From: CAYTGG01 sp964581415
GTDB lineage: Archaea; Nanobdellota; Nanobdellia; Pacearchaeales; GW2011-AR1
Direction: 5' to 3'
Length of the DNA: 34,685 bases
Assembly (NCBI GenBank): GCA_964581415.1
Contig: CAZOOJ010000009.1
Span: 1-34,685, forward strand
Shown piece after piece: positions 13,837 through 21,578 of the stretch (position 1 is the stretch's first letter; each line of letters starts with the position of its first letter). The translations under genes and the position numbers were made by a program. The notes beneath the pieces were generated by a model. That model was not told the origin of the DNA. It did not search any database and saw only the letters and a program-made list of their open reading frames with translations.

Positions 13837-14312
13837 TCTTCATAGTTTTCATTAGAAGAAATTGATTTTTGATAATTATCTGGAGTCTCTATTCTCTTTT
13901 TTTCAGCAGGAAACCTTCTTAATTGTGGAGGATTCTTATTTAAAGGAAGAGGTCTCGGAGGGAGAGGAATTTCTTCTTCTGAATTTTCATGCAATAAAGT
14001 CAATCCTCTTGCTATTGTTTTATTCTGGTCAATCAAATTATCTAATTTTTCCGCTATTATCTTATTGTTTTCTCCTTTTTCTATTTTAAATTCTTTTTCA
14101 GCAAGAGTCTTCGCAGAAATTTCAAAAAGATTTAATAATTTTGATATTTGATCTGATAGATTATCAAATTTTGAAGAAAGATTAGTCATAACTTTTTGTA
14201 ATGCAACAAAATTTTCTATAAGCACTTTTTCAACATCTTTATTTCTTTTTTTTGTTGTTTTTTCAGTAGATTTTTTTCTCCTCTTTTTTTTAGTCTGAGC
14301 TCTTTTTACCAT
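13833..14312 (-). CDS. Basic coiled-coil protein with Pro-rich tail
   Basis: A 159-residue protein. Residues 1-25 are a dense Lys/Arg tract, residues 28-110 are predicted coiled coil (LIENFVALQKVMTNLSSKFD and following heptads), and residues 115-135 are Pro-rich (EIPLPPRPLPLNKNPP). There is no membrane helix. A TATA box (ATTTTATAAATTT on the plus strand, symmetric, near 14331-14342) lies about 24 nt before the ATG. It is the first gene of a two-gene operon with the FlaI N-domain-like protein, and both end in Pro-rich segments, which suggests interaction. No family name is known to me. Confidence 0.65.
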   Translation of the reverse strand: MVKRAQTKKKRRKKSTEKTTKKRNKDVEKVLIENFVALQKVMTNLSSKFDNLSDQISKLLNLFEISAKTLAEKEFKIEKGENNKIIAEKLDNLIDQNKTIARGLTLLHENSEEEIPLPPRPLPLNKNPPQLRRFPAEKKRIETPDNYQKSISSNENYEE

Positions 14313-14435
14313 ATTCTCTAATAGTTTTTCTATTTTATAAATTTAATTAATTATCTTAGAAATCAATTGAATGAATTATTTTCATAATAATAGGAATAAT
14401 AATTCTACATATCAGAAAAATTTGTTAATTCTTCT

Positions 14436-14786
14436 ATGAAGACTGAATTAATAGAGAAAATTAAGAATATAGAAACAATTAAGAAGAGAGATATTCTTAA
14501 TTCTATAGCTTTAAATGAGAATTTTAATCAGTTTATTAGAGCAAGTGATTTAAGTTTTCTTGAAAAAAATAATTGTGAAAATAATAAAAATAATATAGAA
14601 TCTAAAATTAGAATAAATAAAAATGAAATTTCTGCAAGATTAAATCTACCAGTAAAAAATAAAAAACAGACTGATGATTTTATTGAAATATTTGGGATAA
14701 ATTACTTCTTAACTACTGGAAGTATAAAACTAAATACAAAGCATAAAATCCTTAAACACAAATCTAAAACAATTTTATATTATTAA
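14436..14786 (+). CDS. Hypothetical Asn/Lys-rich protein
   Basis: A 116-residue soluble protein, rich in Asn, Lys and Ile, that I do not recognise. The N-terminus is helical (IEKIKNIETIKKRDILNSIA), the middle is low in complexity, and the C-terminal half (ISARLNLPVKNKKQTDDFIE onward) looks more ordered. The start codon has no clear TATA or ribosome-binding site at the usual distance, which weakens the case. It ends about 50 bp before the Fic gene's inverted-repeat operator and is on the same strand, so a link to Fic is possible but unsupported. Confidence 0.4.
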   Translation: MKTELIEKIKNIETIKKRDILNSIALNENFNQFIRASDLSFLEKNNCENNKNNIESKIRINKNEISARLNLPVKNKKQTDDFIEIFGINYFLTTGSIKLNTKHKILKHKSKTILYY

Positions 14787-14840
14787 TTTCTCTCAAAAAA
14801 TATCTAATTTTTTGTCTTCCTGTTTTATTTTATTAAAAGA

Positions 14841-14885
14841 GTTATACTTACAAAATAAAAAAGTTTATAAATATGTAAGTATAAC
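14841..14885 (+). promoter_or_regulatory. Inverted-repeat operator around the fic TATA box
   Basis: GTTATACTTAC (14841-14851) and GTAAGTATAAC (14875-14885) are perfect 11-bp inverted repeats. The 23-bp spacer contains the TATA element TTTATAAATAT (about 14864-14874). The right arm ends 7 bp before the favoured ATG at 14893. A dimeric repressor bound to both arms would occlude TBP. The repeat is seen directly; repression is inferred. Confidence 0.7.
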
Positions 14886-14892
14886 TTTTATT

Positions 14893-15831
14893 ATGCATTT
14901 TAAAGAAAAAACAATCAAAGGAAAGAAGTATAAATATGTAGCAGAAACTATCAGGCTTCCAAATGGAAAAGTTAAACCTATTGAAAAAATTTTCAAAGGA
15001 GAAAGTGAAAAACAATTAAAGAATTTTTTTGAAGAAAAGAAAAAACAGGAACTATTAAAATATGCTTTAAAGAATTATAAAACAGACTCTGTTTTTACAA
15101 AAGAGCAAATTAAAAAAATTGAAGAAATTAAAATAAATTATTCTAAGATATTAAAAAATCTTCCAAAAAAGAATTTCAAAGATTTGTTGGACAGATTTAC
15201 TGCTAATTTTACTTATGAGAGTAATGCTCTTGAAGGGAACTCTTTAACTCTAAAAGATGTTGCAATTGTGATGTTTGAAAATGCTTCAATTAACGGAAAA
15301 GATTTAAGAGAAATCTATGAGACAAGAAATTCAAGAAGAGTTGTAGAATTAATTATTAAAAACAAATTTAAAATTAATGAAGAAGATATAATAAAAATAC
15401 ATAAACTTCTTGTTAGAGATATTGATATTCAAACAGACTATAAAAGATTTCCAAATGTAATTATTGGAAAAAGTATCAAAACAGCTCCTCCTGAAAAAGT
15501 AAAAAAAGAAATGAATAAATTGATAAATTGGTATAATAAGAATAAAAATAGAATTCATCCACTTAAACTTTCTAGTTTGTTCCATGGAAAATTTGAACAA
15601 ATACATCCTTTTGAAGATGGAAATGGGAGAGTTGGAAGATTTCTAATTAATATAATTTTAATAAATAATAAATATCCTCCTTTAATAATCAGAAAATCAC
15701 AAAGAATTGCATATCTCACAGCATTGGAAAAATTTGACCAAAAACATACAGACACCTTGAAAAGATTTATTTTAAAAAGATTCAAAGAAACTTATAAAAA
15801 ATTCTTTGAAGAATATGTTAAGTATATCTAA
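14893..15831 (+). CDS. Fic/DOC family protein (probable AMP-transferase)
   Basis: A 312-residue protein (from ATG 14893) with a Fic domain that transfers AMP or another nucleotide part to target proteins. The catalytic motif HPFEDGNGRVGR is complete, with His about residue 238. The inhibitory helix motif SNALEGN (S/T-xxx-E-G/N) at about residues 110-117 marks a self-inhibited class II enzyme. Residues 1-40 (KGKKYKYVAETIRLPNGKVK) form a small beta module that also opens the surface protein at 31576. An in-frame upstream ATG at 14812 is less likely because the TATA box at about 14864-14874 lies downstream of it. The 11-bp inverted repeat around that TATA suggests tight autoregulation. The target is unknown. 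Confidence 0.9.
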   Translation: MHFKEKTIKGKKYKYVAETIRLPNGKVKPIEKIFKGESEKQLKNFFEEKKKQELLKYALKNYKTDSVFTKEQIKKIEEIKINYSKILKNLPKKNFKDLLDRFTANFTYESNALEGNSLTLKDVAIVMFENASINGKDLREIYETRNSRRVVELIIKNKFKINEEDIIKIHKLLVRDIDIQTDYKRFPNVIIGKSIKTAPPEKVKKEMNKLINWYNKNKNRIHPLKLSSLFHGKFEQIHPFEDGNGRVGRFLINIILINNKYPPLIIRKSQRIAYLTALEKFDQKHTDTLKRFILKRFKETYKKFFEEYVKYI

Positions 15832-15840
15832 ATCTTTCTC

Positions 15841-18597
15841 TCAAAAAATATCTAATTTCCTTTTCTTTTCATTCTCTTGTTCTTTTTCATGATTCTCTGA
15901 CTCTTCTTTTTCAATATTATTTTCATTTTCATCTTTTTCTTCTTCCTGCAATTTTTCTGCTCCATTAATTATTGGAAATTCTTCTGATTCTTCTTCAGGA
16001 TGTTTTTCTAAATACTCTAATTTTTCTTTTTCAATTGCTTGAATATCTTTTTCAATGTTTTGTTCTTTGTCTTTTTCATCAAATTGCTCGCTCTGAAAAG
16101 CTTGAGATTGATTTAAATTATTGTCTGAAGATTTTTCTGTAATTGTTGAATCTTGGTTTAATTCATTTTGAATATCTTCTTCTGAAGCATTATCTTTCTC
16201 AATTATATTCTGGAGTTTTATAAAATCTTCTTTTATATCTTTTTTTTCAGGCTGATACTGACGAGGCTCCTCATCTGTTCCTTCTATCAGACTTTTTTCA
16301 ATTTCTAAAATATATTTTGATATTTCACTAGCAACATCAGGATTTACACTTATGCTATCTATTCCTTTTTCAACTAAAAATTTAACCATTTCTTTTTTGC
16401 TTCCTGCCTGTCCGCAAATACTCGTCTCAATTTTATTTCTTTTACAGACTCTTATAACATATTCAAGTTGATGAAGTATAGCAGGATGCATCTCATTATA
16501 AAGAATTTGAACTTGTTCGTTTCCTCTATCAACTGCAAGCATGTATTGTGTTAAATCGTTTGTTCCAAAAGAAATAAAATCAATTTTTTCATCACATAAA
16601 TCTTTTATCAACTGAACTGCAGCAGGTGTTTCAATCATAACTCCTAATTTTGCTTTTGTAAAATTTATTTCTTCTAGAAATCTCTTTACTTTCTTTACTT
16701 CATCAACAGAAATAACCTGAGGCAATAAAATACCAATTATTTTTCCTTTCTCAGAAATTCTTTTTAGAGCATTTAATTCTGCCTTAAGTATTTGAGGATT
16801 CTTTATTCCATATCTAATTCCATGCATTCCTAACATTGGATTTGCTTCTTTTTCTTTTGGAGCCCCTTCTAAATTTTGAAATTCGTCGCTTCTTATATCT
16901 GATGTTCTTATCCAGAGTTCTTTAAAATATTCCGAAATCTTCTCAAGTCCTTTAAAGATAGTTTCTTCATAGTCTTTTATTTTATTTTCTTTTAAAAAAT
17001 ATTCTGGATGTTTTCCTGACTCTGCGATAATTCCTTCCATTCTGGTTAATCCAACTTTATCTATTTTAGATTTTGCAGCTCTTTCTGCAGAACTTGGCAA
17101 ATCAATCATCACTTTTATTTTTGTTTTTGTTCCTATAATTACTGGAAGAATTTCTTTTTTGACTTCTTCTGAAATTTTTCCTTTGTATATCTTTCCTTCA
17201 AAACCATCAACAGTTATTATTTCTCCTTCTTTTAATTTAGTTGTTGCATTCTGAGTTCCGACAATACAGGGTATTCCCATTTCACGGGAAACAATTGCTG
17301 CATGTGCTGTCATTCCTCCTTCATCTGTAACTATTGCTGCTGATTTTTGCATTGTAACAACCATATCTGGATTAGTCATTCCAGTAACCAAAACATCGCC
17401 TTTTTGAATTTTATCAAGATCTTTCAAGTCCTCAATGATTTTTATTTTTCCAGAACTTATTCCAGGAGAAGCTCCTAATCCTTCAAGGATAATTTCTCCT
17501 TTTAAATCTCCTCTATTCACCTTCCTCTCAATTCTATTTTTTAAAGTAGTAATAGGTCTTGTTTGAACAATAAAGATATTCTCATCTTCTATAGCAAATT
17601 CTATGTCTTGAGGCTTATGATAATGCTCTTCTAATTTCAAAGCTATTTCTGAAAGAGAAGATATCTCGTGTTCCTTTAAAACTTGTTTTTTTGATATTTC
17701 ATCTTTTAATTTCACAATTTTACTTTTTCCAGAAGCATCTCTAGTTATAGCTATTTTTTTTTCTTTTATTTTTTTATCTAAAATTTTTAAGTCTTTTGAA
17801 ACAGTATAACTATCAGGGCTTATTTTTCCTGAAACAATTCCTTCACCTAATCCAAAAACAGCCTCTATAAGAATATTATCGTCTCTATAAGAAGGGTCTT
17901 TTGAAAAAATTACTCCTGATTTTGTTGAATTAACCATTTTTTGAACCACTACTGCAACGCTCGATTCTTCATGCTTGAATTTCTTTTTGTTTCTATAATA
18001 TGTTGCTCTTGGAGTAAAAAGAGATGCAAAACATTTTTTTATACTTTCTAACAATTCTGATTTTCCTTTGATATTAAGAAAAGTTTCTTGCTGTCCTGCA
18101 AAACTCGCATCTTCTAAATCTTCTGTAGTTGCACTGCTTCTTACAGCAACAAAAGCAAAATCTGAAGAAGTTTTAAGAATATCCAGAGCAGAACCTTTTG
18201 AAATGTTCAAATCTCTCGCATCTAAATGTTCATAAGATTCCAAAATTTCTTCTTCTAATTCTTTTGGAAATTTAGAATTGATAATAAGCTCTCTTATCTT
18301 CTCTGTAGTTTCATTAAGATTTTTTGTATCCTCATAATCTATTTTTTCTGATAGTTTGCTTATTTTTTCTTTTAATTCTGATTTTTCTATAAAGTAATCA
18401 TAAGCCTGTGCAGTAACCACAAAACCAGGAGGAACTGAAATTTTTAGATTATAAATTTCTGCTAAATTAGCACCCTTACCACCAGCAATTTTTCCAGAAT
18501 TCTTATCTAAATTCCTAAACCACTTTACAAATTTATCTTCTGAAATCTCTCCTGTTTCAACAGAATTTTCTTCTGAATTACTCTCTTTTTTGAACAT
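15841..18597 (-). CDS. ppsA: Phosphoenolpyruvate synthase with acidic C-terminal tail
   Basis: Interconverts pyruvate + ATP + water and PEP + AMP + Pi; in archaea it serves gluconeogenesis and sometimes glycolysis. Three domains are intact. The ATP-grasp domain is at residues 25-350 (IAGGKGANLAEI, AVRSSATTEDLEDASFAGQQ). The swivelling phosphohistidine domain is at 365-475 (GGMTAHAAIVSREMGIPC, His about 432). The PEP-binding TIM barrel is at 490-770 (FISFGTNDLTQYMLAVDRGN, catalytic Cys about 728 in SICGQAG). After residue 770 a Glu/Lys/Asn-rich extension of about 150 residues runs to 918 and is probably coiled or disordered. It is not part of the standard enzyme, whose usual length is about 750-800. 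Confidence 0.95.
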   Translation of the reverse strand: MFKKESNSEENSVETGEISEDKFVKWFRNLDKNSGKIAGGKGANLAEIYNLKISVPPGFVVTAQAYDYFIEKSELKEKISKLSEKIDYEDTKNLNETTEKIRELIINSKFPKELEEEILESYEHLDARDLNISKGSALDILKTSSDFAFVAVRSSATTEDLEDASFAGQQETFLNIKGKSELLESIKKCFASLFTPRATYYRNKKKFKHEESSVAVVVQKMVNSTKSGVIFSKDPSYRDDNILIEAVFGLGEGIVSGKISPDSYTVSKDLKILDKKIKEKKIAITRDASGKSKIVKLKDEISKKQVLKEHEISSLSEIALKLEEHYHKPQDIEFAIEDENIFIVQTRPITTLKNRIERKVNRGDLKGEIILEGLGASPGISSGKIKIIEDLKDLDKIQKGDVLVTGMTNPDMVVTMQKSAAIVTDEGGMTAHAAIVSREMGIPCIVGTQNATTKLKEGEIITVDGFEGKIYKGKISEEVKKEILPVIIGTKTKIKVMIDLPSSAERAAKSKIDKVGLTRMEGIIAESGKHPEYFLKENKIKDYEETIFKGLEKISEYFKELWIRTSDIRSDEFQNLEGAPKEKEANPMLGMHGIRYGIKNPQILKAELNALKRISEKGKIIGILLPQVISVDEVKKVKRFLEEINFTKAKLGVMIETPAAVQLIKDLCDEKIDFISFGTNDLTQYMLAVDRGNEQVQILYNEMHPAILHQLEYVIRVCKRNKIETSICGQAGSKKEMVKFLVEKGIDSISVNPDVASEISKYILEIEKSLIEGTDEEPRQYQPEKKDIKEDFIKLQNIIEKDNASEEDIQNELNQDSTITEKSSDNNLNQSQAFQSEQFDEKDKEQNIEKDIQAIEKEKLEYLEKHPEEESEEFPIINGAEKLQEEEKDENENNIEKEESENHEKEQENEKKRKLDIF

Positions 18598-18659
18598 TAA
18601 AAAGAAAATTCTAAGAAGTTAATAAAGTTTTTTGTTTATTTTGGTTCTAAAAACCTTTT

Positions 18660-18833
18660 TTATTCACTTATTGCACCTACAGGACAAGAATTTATAGCAT
18701 CTTTTATACAGAGAGCTTTTTTTCCACTTTTTACTTTAGCTTTATTGTCTTTAGAATCTATTTCAAATACTTCTGGGCAGATACTAACACAAGTTCCGCA
18801 TCCGATGCATTTATCTTTATCTATCTTTACCAT
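18660..18833 (-). CDS. [4Fe-4S] ferredoxin
   Basis: A 57-residue ferredoxin found by translating the minus strand; ATG at 18831-18833, TAA at 18660-18662. The N-terminal motif CIGCGTCVSICP (CxxCxxCxxxCP) and C-terminal CIKDAINSCPVGAI match monocluster archaeal ferredoxins of the Pyrococcus type. In that type, three N-terminal cysteines plus the last CP cysteine bind the cluster and the other two can form a disulfide. It is a low-potential electron carrier for cytoplasmic oxidoreductases. A TATA box (ATATATAAAG on the minus strand, about 18855-18864) lies about 25 nt upstream. It follows no redox partner gene; ppsA lies directly downstream on the same strand. Confidence 0.93.
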   Translation of the reverse strand: MVKIDKDKCIGCGTCVSICPEVFEIDSKDNKAKVKSGKKALCIKDAINSCPVGAISE

Positions 18834-18937
18834 AAAATCTAATAAAATAAAACTTTATATATTTTTTGTAACAAATTATATAAATAGCAATTTCCTTAAA
18901 GATAATCCAAATTAAAAAGAGATTATTTATTTAATAT

Positions 18938-19216
18938 GTGGGTGTAGAAGAATTTAGGAAAAAAAGTATTGAAGAAGATTTAAAAAAAGATTGTTTTTTT
19001 AATCTTAAAGAGTTTCATTCAAATTTAAAGAAGATATCTTGGATTAATGAAGAAGAAAAAAGAAATCTCTTTAATAAAGCTCTCTTAAGTTATCTGCAGA
19101 CATGTAAAGAATTTGAAAATTGTTATTCAAAATTAGAAAAAATACCTTGGATTAATGAATTGGAAAAAGATTCTTTAAGAAATTATTATAATTCTTATAA
19201 CAGATTTAAATTTTAA
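18938..19216 (+). CDS. Small protein with an internal repeat
   Basis: A 92-residue helical protein that I do not recognise. It contains two related segments: LKKISWINEEEKRNLFNKAL at about residues 28-47 and LEKIPWINELEKDSLRNYYN at about residues 65-84. The shared core (L-KI-WINE-EK--L-N) suggests tandem duplication of a helix-turn-helix unit. The frame opens with GTG at 18938; the nearby ATG at 18936 is in another frame and stops at once. No membrane segment is visible. It stands alone on the plus strand, upstream of a membrane protein gene. Confidence 0.5.
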   Translation: MGVEEFRKKSIEEDLKKDCFFNLKEFHSNLKKISWINEEEKRNLFNKALLSYLQTCKEFENCYSKLEKIPWINELEKDSLRNYYNSYNRFKF

Positions 19217-19281
19217 AAATTTTAGAAAAAAATCTTAAAAAAAATATTAAGATTTATAAACTATCTATACTTTTTTTATAA

Positions 19282-20079
19282 ATGGGGTTGATAAGAGGCA
19301 GCTTGTTTATTATTGCAAGTATTCTAATTTTCTTTGTATTTCTATCAGGAAATGCTTTTTTTATTTTAAGTTCTTCATTAGAATATGAAAATATCAAACC
19401 AGAATTAATTTCTATAACAGACGACCTTATTAAAGAATATAATATTGATAATGAAATTGAAGAAAATTTTCTTCTTATGAAAGATTATTGCGAAAATAAT
19501 TCAGAATTTGTTTTTGAAAGTAAAGAATTTGGTGAAACACTCACTATTCCTTGCGAAATTGTAAATCAAGGTCCAGAAAAAATAATAGAGAAAAGCAGAG
19601 AAGATTTTATATCTAATATTTATTATAAGGAATATTCCTGTGATTTTTGGAATTGTTTTGAAAAAGAGGAAAATATCTTTTTTTTAATTTCTGAAAAAGC
19701 TAAGAATTATTGGAAAGAAAAATTTTATTTAAGTTTAATTTTGTCTGTTTTATTATCTGTTGTTATGTTTCTTCTCATTAAAAATAAAACATCTCTTCCA
19801 ATTATTCTGGGGAGTTTGTTAATACTTTCATTATTACCTTTTCTAAAAATAAATTGGATTTTTTCATTTGTAGGAGAATCTCTTTCAACATTCTTTCAAA
19901 TTTTCTTTTCTAAAGCAAGTTTAATTTCTATAAAAGGAATAATTTTTGGAGCAATTTTAATTATTCTAGGAATAGCATTAAAAGTCTTTAAAATAAGTTA
20001 TAAAATTTCTGATTTTTTTAATAAGAATATTTTTAAGAAAGAATCTAAGAATACTAAAAAAGGTTCTTTTAAAAAATAA
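19282..20079 (+). CDS. Multi-pass membrane protein of unknown function
   Basis: A 265-residue protein. One N-terminal helix (about residues 7-29) is followed by an extracytoplasmic domain of about 120 residues with several cysteines (DYCENN, IPCEIV, YSCDFWNCFE). Three to four membrane helices follow from residue 145 (LSLILSVLLSVVMFLLI, SLPIILGSLLILSLLPFL, IIFGAILIILGIALKVF), and the tail is basic. Paired cysteines suggest a disulfide-stabilised outer domain. A TATA-like box (TTTATAAAC at about 19253-19261) lies 25 nt before the ATG, so the gene is probably leaderless. I cannot assign a family. Confidence 0.65.
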   Translation: MGLIRGSLFIIASILIFFVFLSGNAFFILSSSLEYENIKPELISITDDLIKEYNIDNEIEENFLLMKDYCENNSEFVFESKEFGETLTIPCEIVNQGPEKIIEKSREDFISNIYYKEYSCDFWNCFEKEENIFFLISEKAKNYWKEKFYLSLILSVLLSVVMFLLIKNKTSLPIILGSLLILSLLPFLKINWIFSFVGESLSTFFQIFFSKASLISIKGIIFGAILIILGIALKVFKISYKISDFFNKNIFKKESKNTKKGSFKK

Positions 20080-20163
20080 ATTTTTATATATTCAAAAATA
20101 AAATAAATTCTTCTAAAAATCGATATACACATATTTTATAAGAGAATTTTTCTATTATTTTTA

Positions 20164-21006
20164 ATGAAAAAATGCTTAATTTTATTTTCAGGAGGACTTG
20201 ACAGCAGACTTGTTTTAAAGATTATGCAAAATCAAAATTTTGAAATCTTTGCGATATATTTTAAACTTCCATTTGAAAAAGATAAAGAAAAAGAAGTCAG
20301 AGAGTTTATTAAAAAAAATAAAGCCTATTTAAAGATTTTTGACTGCACAAAAAGAGATTTGCTAAAAGAATATTTAGAAATGATTAAGAATCCAAAATAT
20401 AAAAGGGGTGCAGGATTAAATCCCTGTATTGATTGTAAGATTTTTATGTTTAAAAAAGTTAAAAAAGTTGCAGATGAAAAAGGAATTAATTTAATTGTCA
20501 GTGGAGAAGTTTTAAATGAAAGGCCTTTATCACAAACAAAAAGGAATATGGAAATTATTGAAGAAGAATCTAAATTAAAAAATAGAATTTTAAGGCCGTT
20601 AACAGATATCTATGAAATTCAAGGAAGACAAAGAAAAAAACAGATAGCTCTTGCTAAAAAATTTGAAATAGCTTATCCTTCTCCTTCAGGAGGATGTTTG
20701 CTTTGTGAAAAAGAGTTAAAAAAAAGATTTGAAATATTGATTAATAAAGACTTGATTAAAGAAAAGACTCTGCCTCTTATAAATTTAGGAAGGCATTTTT
20801 TCATTAAAAATTGCTGGTTGGTGGTGGGAAGAAACAGAGATGAAAATAAGATAATTGAAGAATTTAAAGATTCTCTTAAATCAGAAAAGAGCAAACCTGC
20901 TGTTTATTATTCTTTAAAAAAAGAAAATTGCATAAAAATTGCAGCAGAATTGCAGGAAGATTATCAAAAAGGAGGAGAGAAAAGATATTCAAAATTTAAA
21001 TTATAA
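20164..21006 (+). CDS. PP-loop tRNA thiolation enzyme (MnmA/ThiI-like)
   Basis: A 280-residue ATP-pyrophosphatase-fold enzyme that most likely adenylates a tRNA uridine before sulfur insertion. The PP-loop SGGLDS is at residues 9-14. Cysteines C88 and C91 in GLNPCIDCK, plus C178/C181 in SPSGGCLLCE, match the pattern of sulfur- or Fe-S-binding residues in thiouridine synthases. VSGEVLNERPLSQTKRNM is a conserved family stretch. The C-terminal region (LGRHFFIKNCWLVVGRNRDE) resembles the NFACT-R-like tail seen in some of these proteins. It is separated by 1 bp from a TtuA-like gene that lacks its own PP-loop, so the two probably act together. Which uridine is modified is unknown. Confidence 0.8.
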   Translation: MKKCLILFSGGLDSRLVLKIMQNQNFEIFAIYFKLPFEKDKEKEVREFIKKNKAYLKIFDCTKRDLLKEYLEMIKNPKYKRGAGLNPCIDCKIFMFKKVKKVADEKGINLIVSGEVLNERPLSQTKRNMEIIEEESKLKNRILRPLTDIYEIQGRQRKKQIALAKKFEIAYPSPSGGCLLCEKELKKRFEILINKDLIKEKTLPLINLGRHFFIKNCWLVVGRNRDENKIIEEFKDSLKSEKSKPAVYYSLKKENCIKIAAELQEDYQKGGEKRYSKFKL

Positions 21007-21007
21007 A

Positions 21008-21550
21008 ATGTGCTATCAATGCCAGATAAAACCTGTTTATGAATTCACAAACAAAAGAAAAGTTTGTAAAAATTGTTTTATAAAATGGTTTGAAAAAAAA
21101 GCATTATATTCTATAAGAAAATTTGATATGATAAATAAAGAAGAGATTATTAAATATAAAGACAAAAAAGATTTTAGAACTGGAATTTTAAAAGAAATAT
21201 TAGAAATGCTTGCTAAAAAAGGAAGAATTAGAATAATTAAAAAGGGAAAATTTGATAAATTTGCAGATTCTAAAACAATTGATTTAATTGCTTACAGCAT
21301 CATTAACAATATTATTCAAAAAGAAAATAAAAATCTAAGAGAATTACTTCCAAAAAATAAGAAGATAATTCAGCCTCTTTATCTCTTTTTAGATAAAGAG
21401 GTTCTTCTTTATGCTAAATTAAAAAAATTAAAGTTTAAAGAAATTAAAATTAAAAAAGATAAAATTTCAAATTTTTTGAATAATTTAGAAAAAAAACATC
21501 CGGAAGTTAAAAGAGCGATTGTTAAGAGTTTTTTAAAATTAGAAATATAA
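21008..21550 (+). CDS. TtuA/Ncs6-like protein lacking the PP-loop
   Basis: Starting at ATG 21008 (1 bp after the upstream stop) it has 180 residues. The first 40 (CYQC, CKNC, then FIKWFEKKALYSIRKF) are the N-terminal zinc ribbon of TtuA/NcsA/CTU1 2-thiouridine synthases. The C-terminal part (IIQPLYLFLDKEVLLYAKLK, then FLNNLEKKHPEVKRAIVKSF) matches their C-terminal region. Between them the SGGKDS loop and the catalytic cysteines are absent, and no Cys follows residue 23. The enzyme is therefore about 115 residues shorter than usual and almost surely inactive alone. An upstream ATG at 20939 would run 68 bp into the preceding gene and is unlikely. It may be a scaffold or tRNA-binding partner of the PP-loop protein, recalling catalytically dead Ncs2. 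Confidence 0.7.
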   Translation: MCYQCQIKPVYEFTNKRKVCKNCFIKWFEKKALYSIRKFDMINKEEIIKYKDKKDFRTGILKEILEMLAKKGRIRIIKKGKFDKFADSKTIDLIAYSIINNIIQKENKNLRELLPKNKKIIQPLYLFLDKEVLLYAKLKKLKFKEIKIKKDKISNFLNNLEKKHPEVKRAIVKSFLKLEI

Positions 21551-21578
21551 ATTAAAAAATCATATTGTTAAGAAGTAA

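Noticed and set aside
20939..21007. Upstream start for the TtuA-like protein
   Set aside because: It would overlap the thiolase gene by 68 bp; the conserved zinc ribbon starts at the ATG at 21008, 1 bp after the upstream stop.
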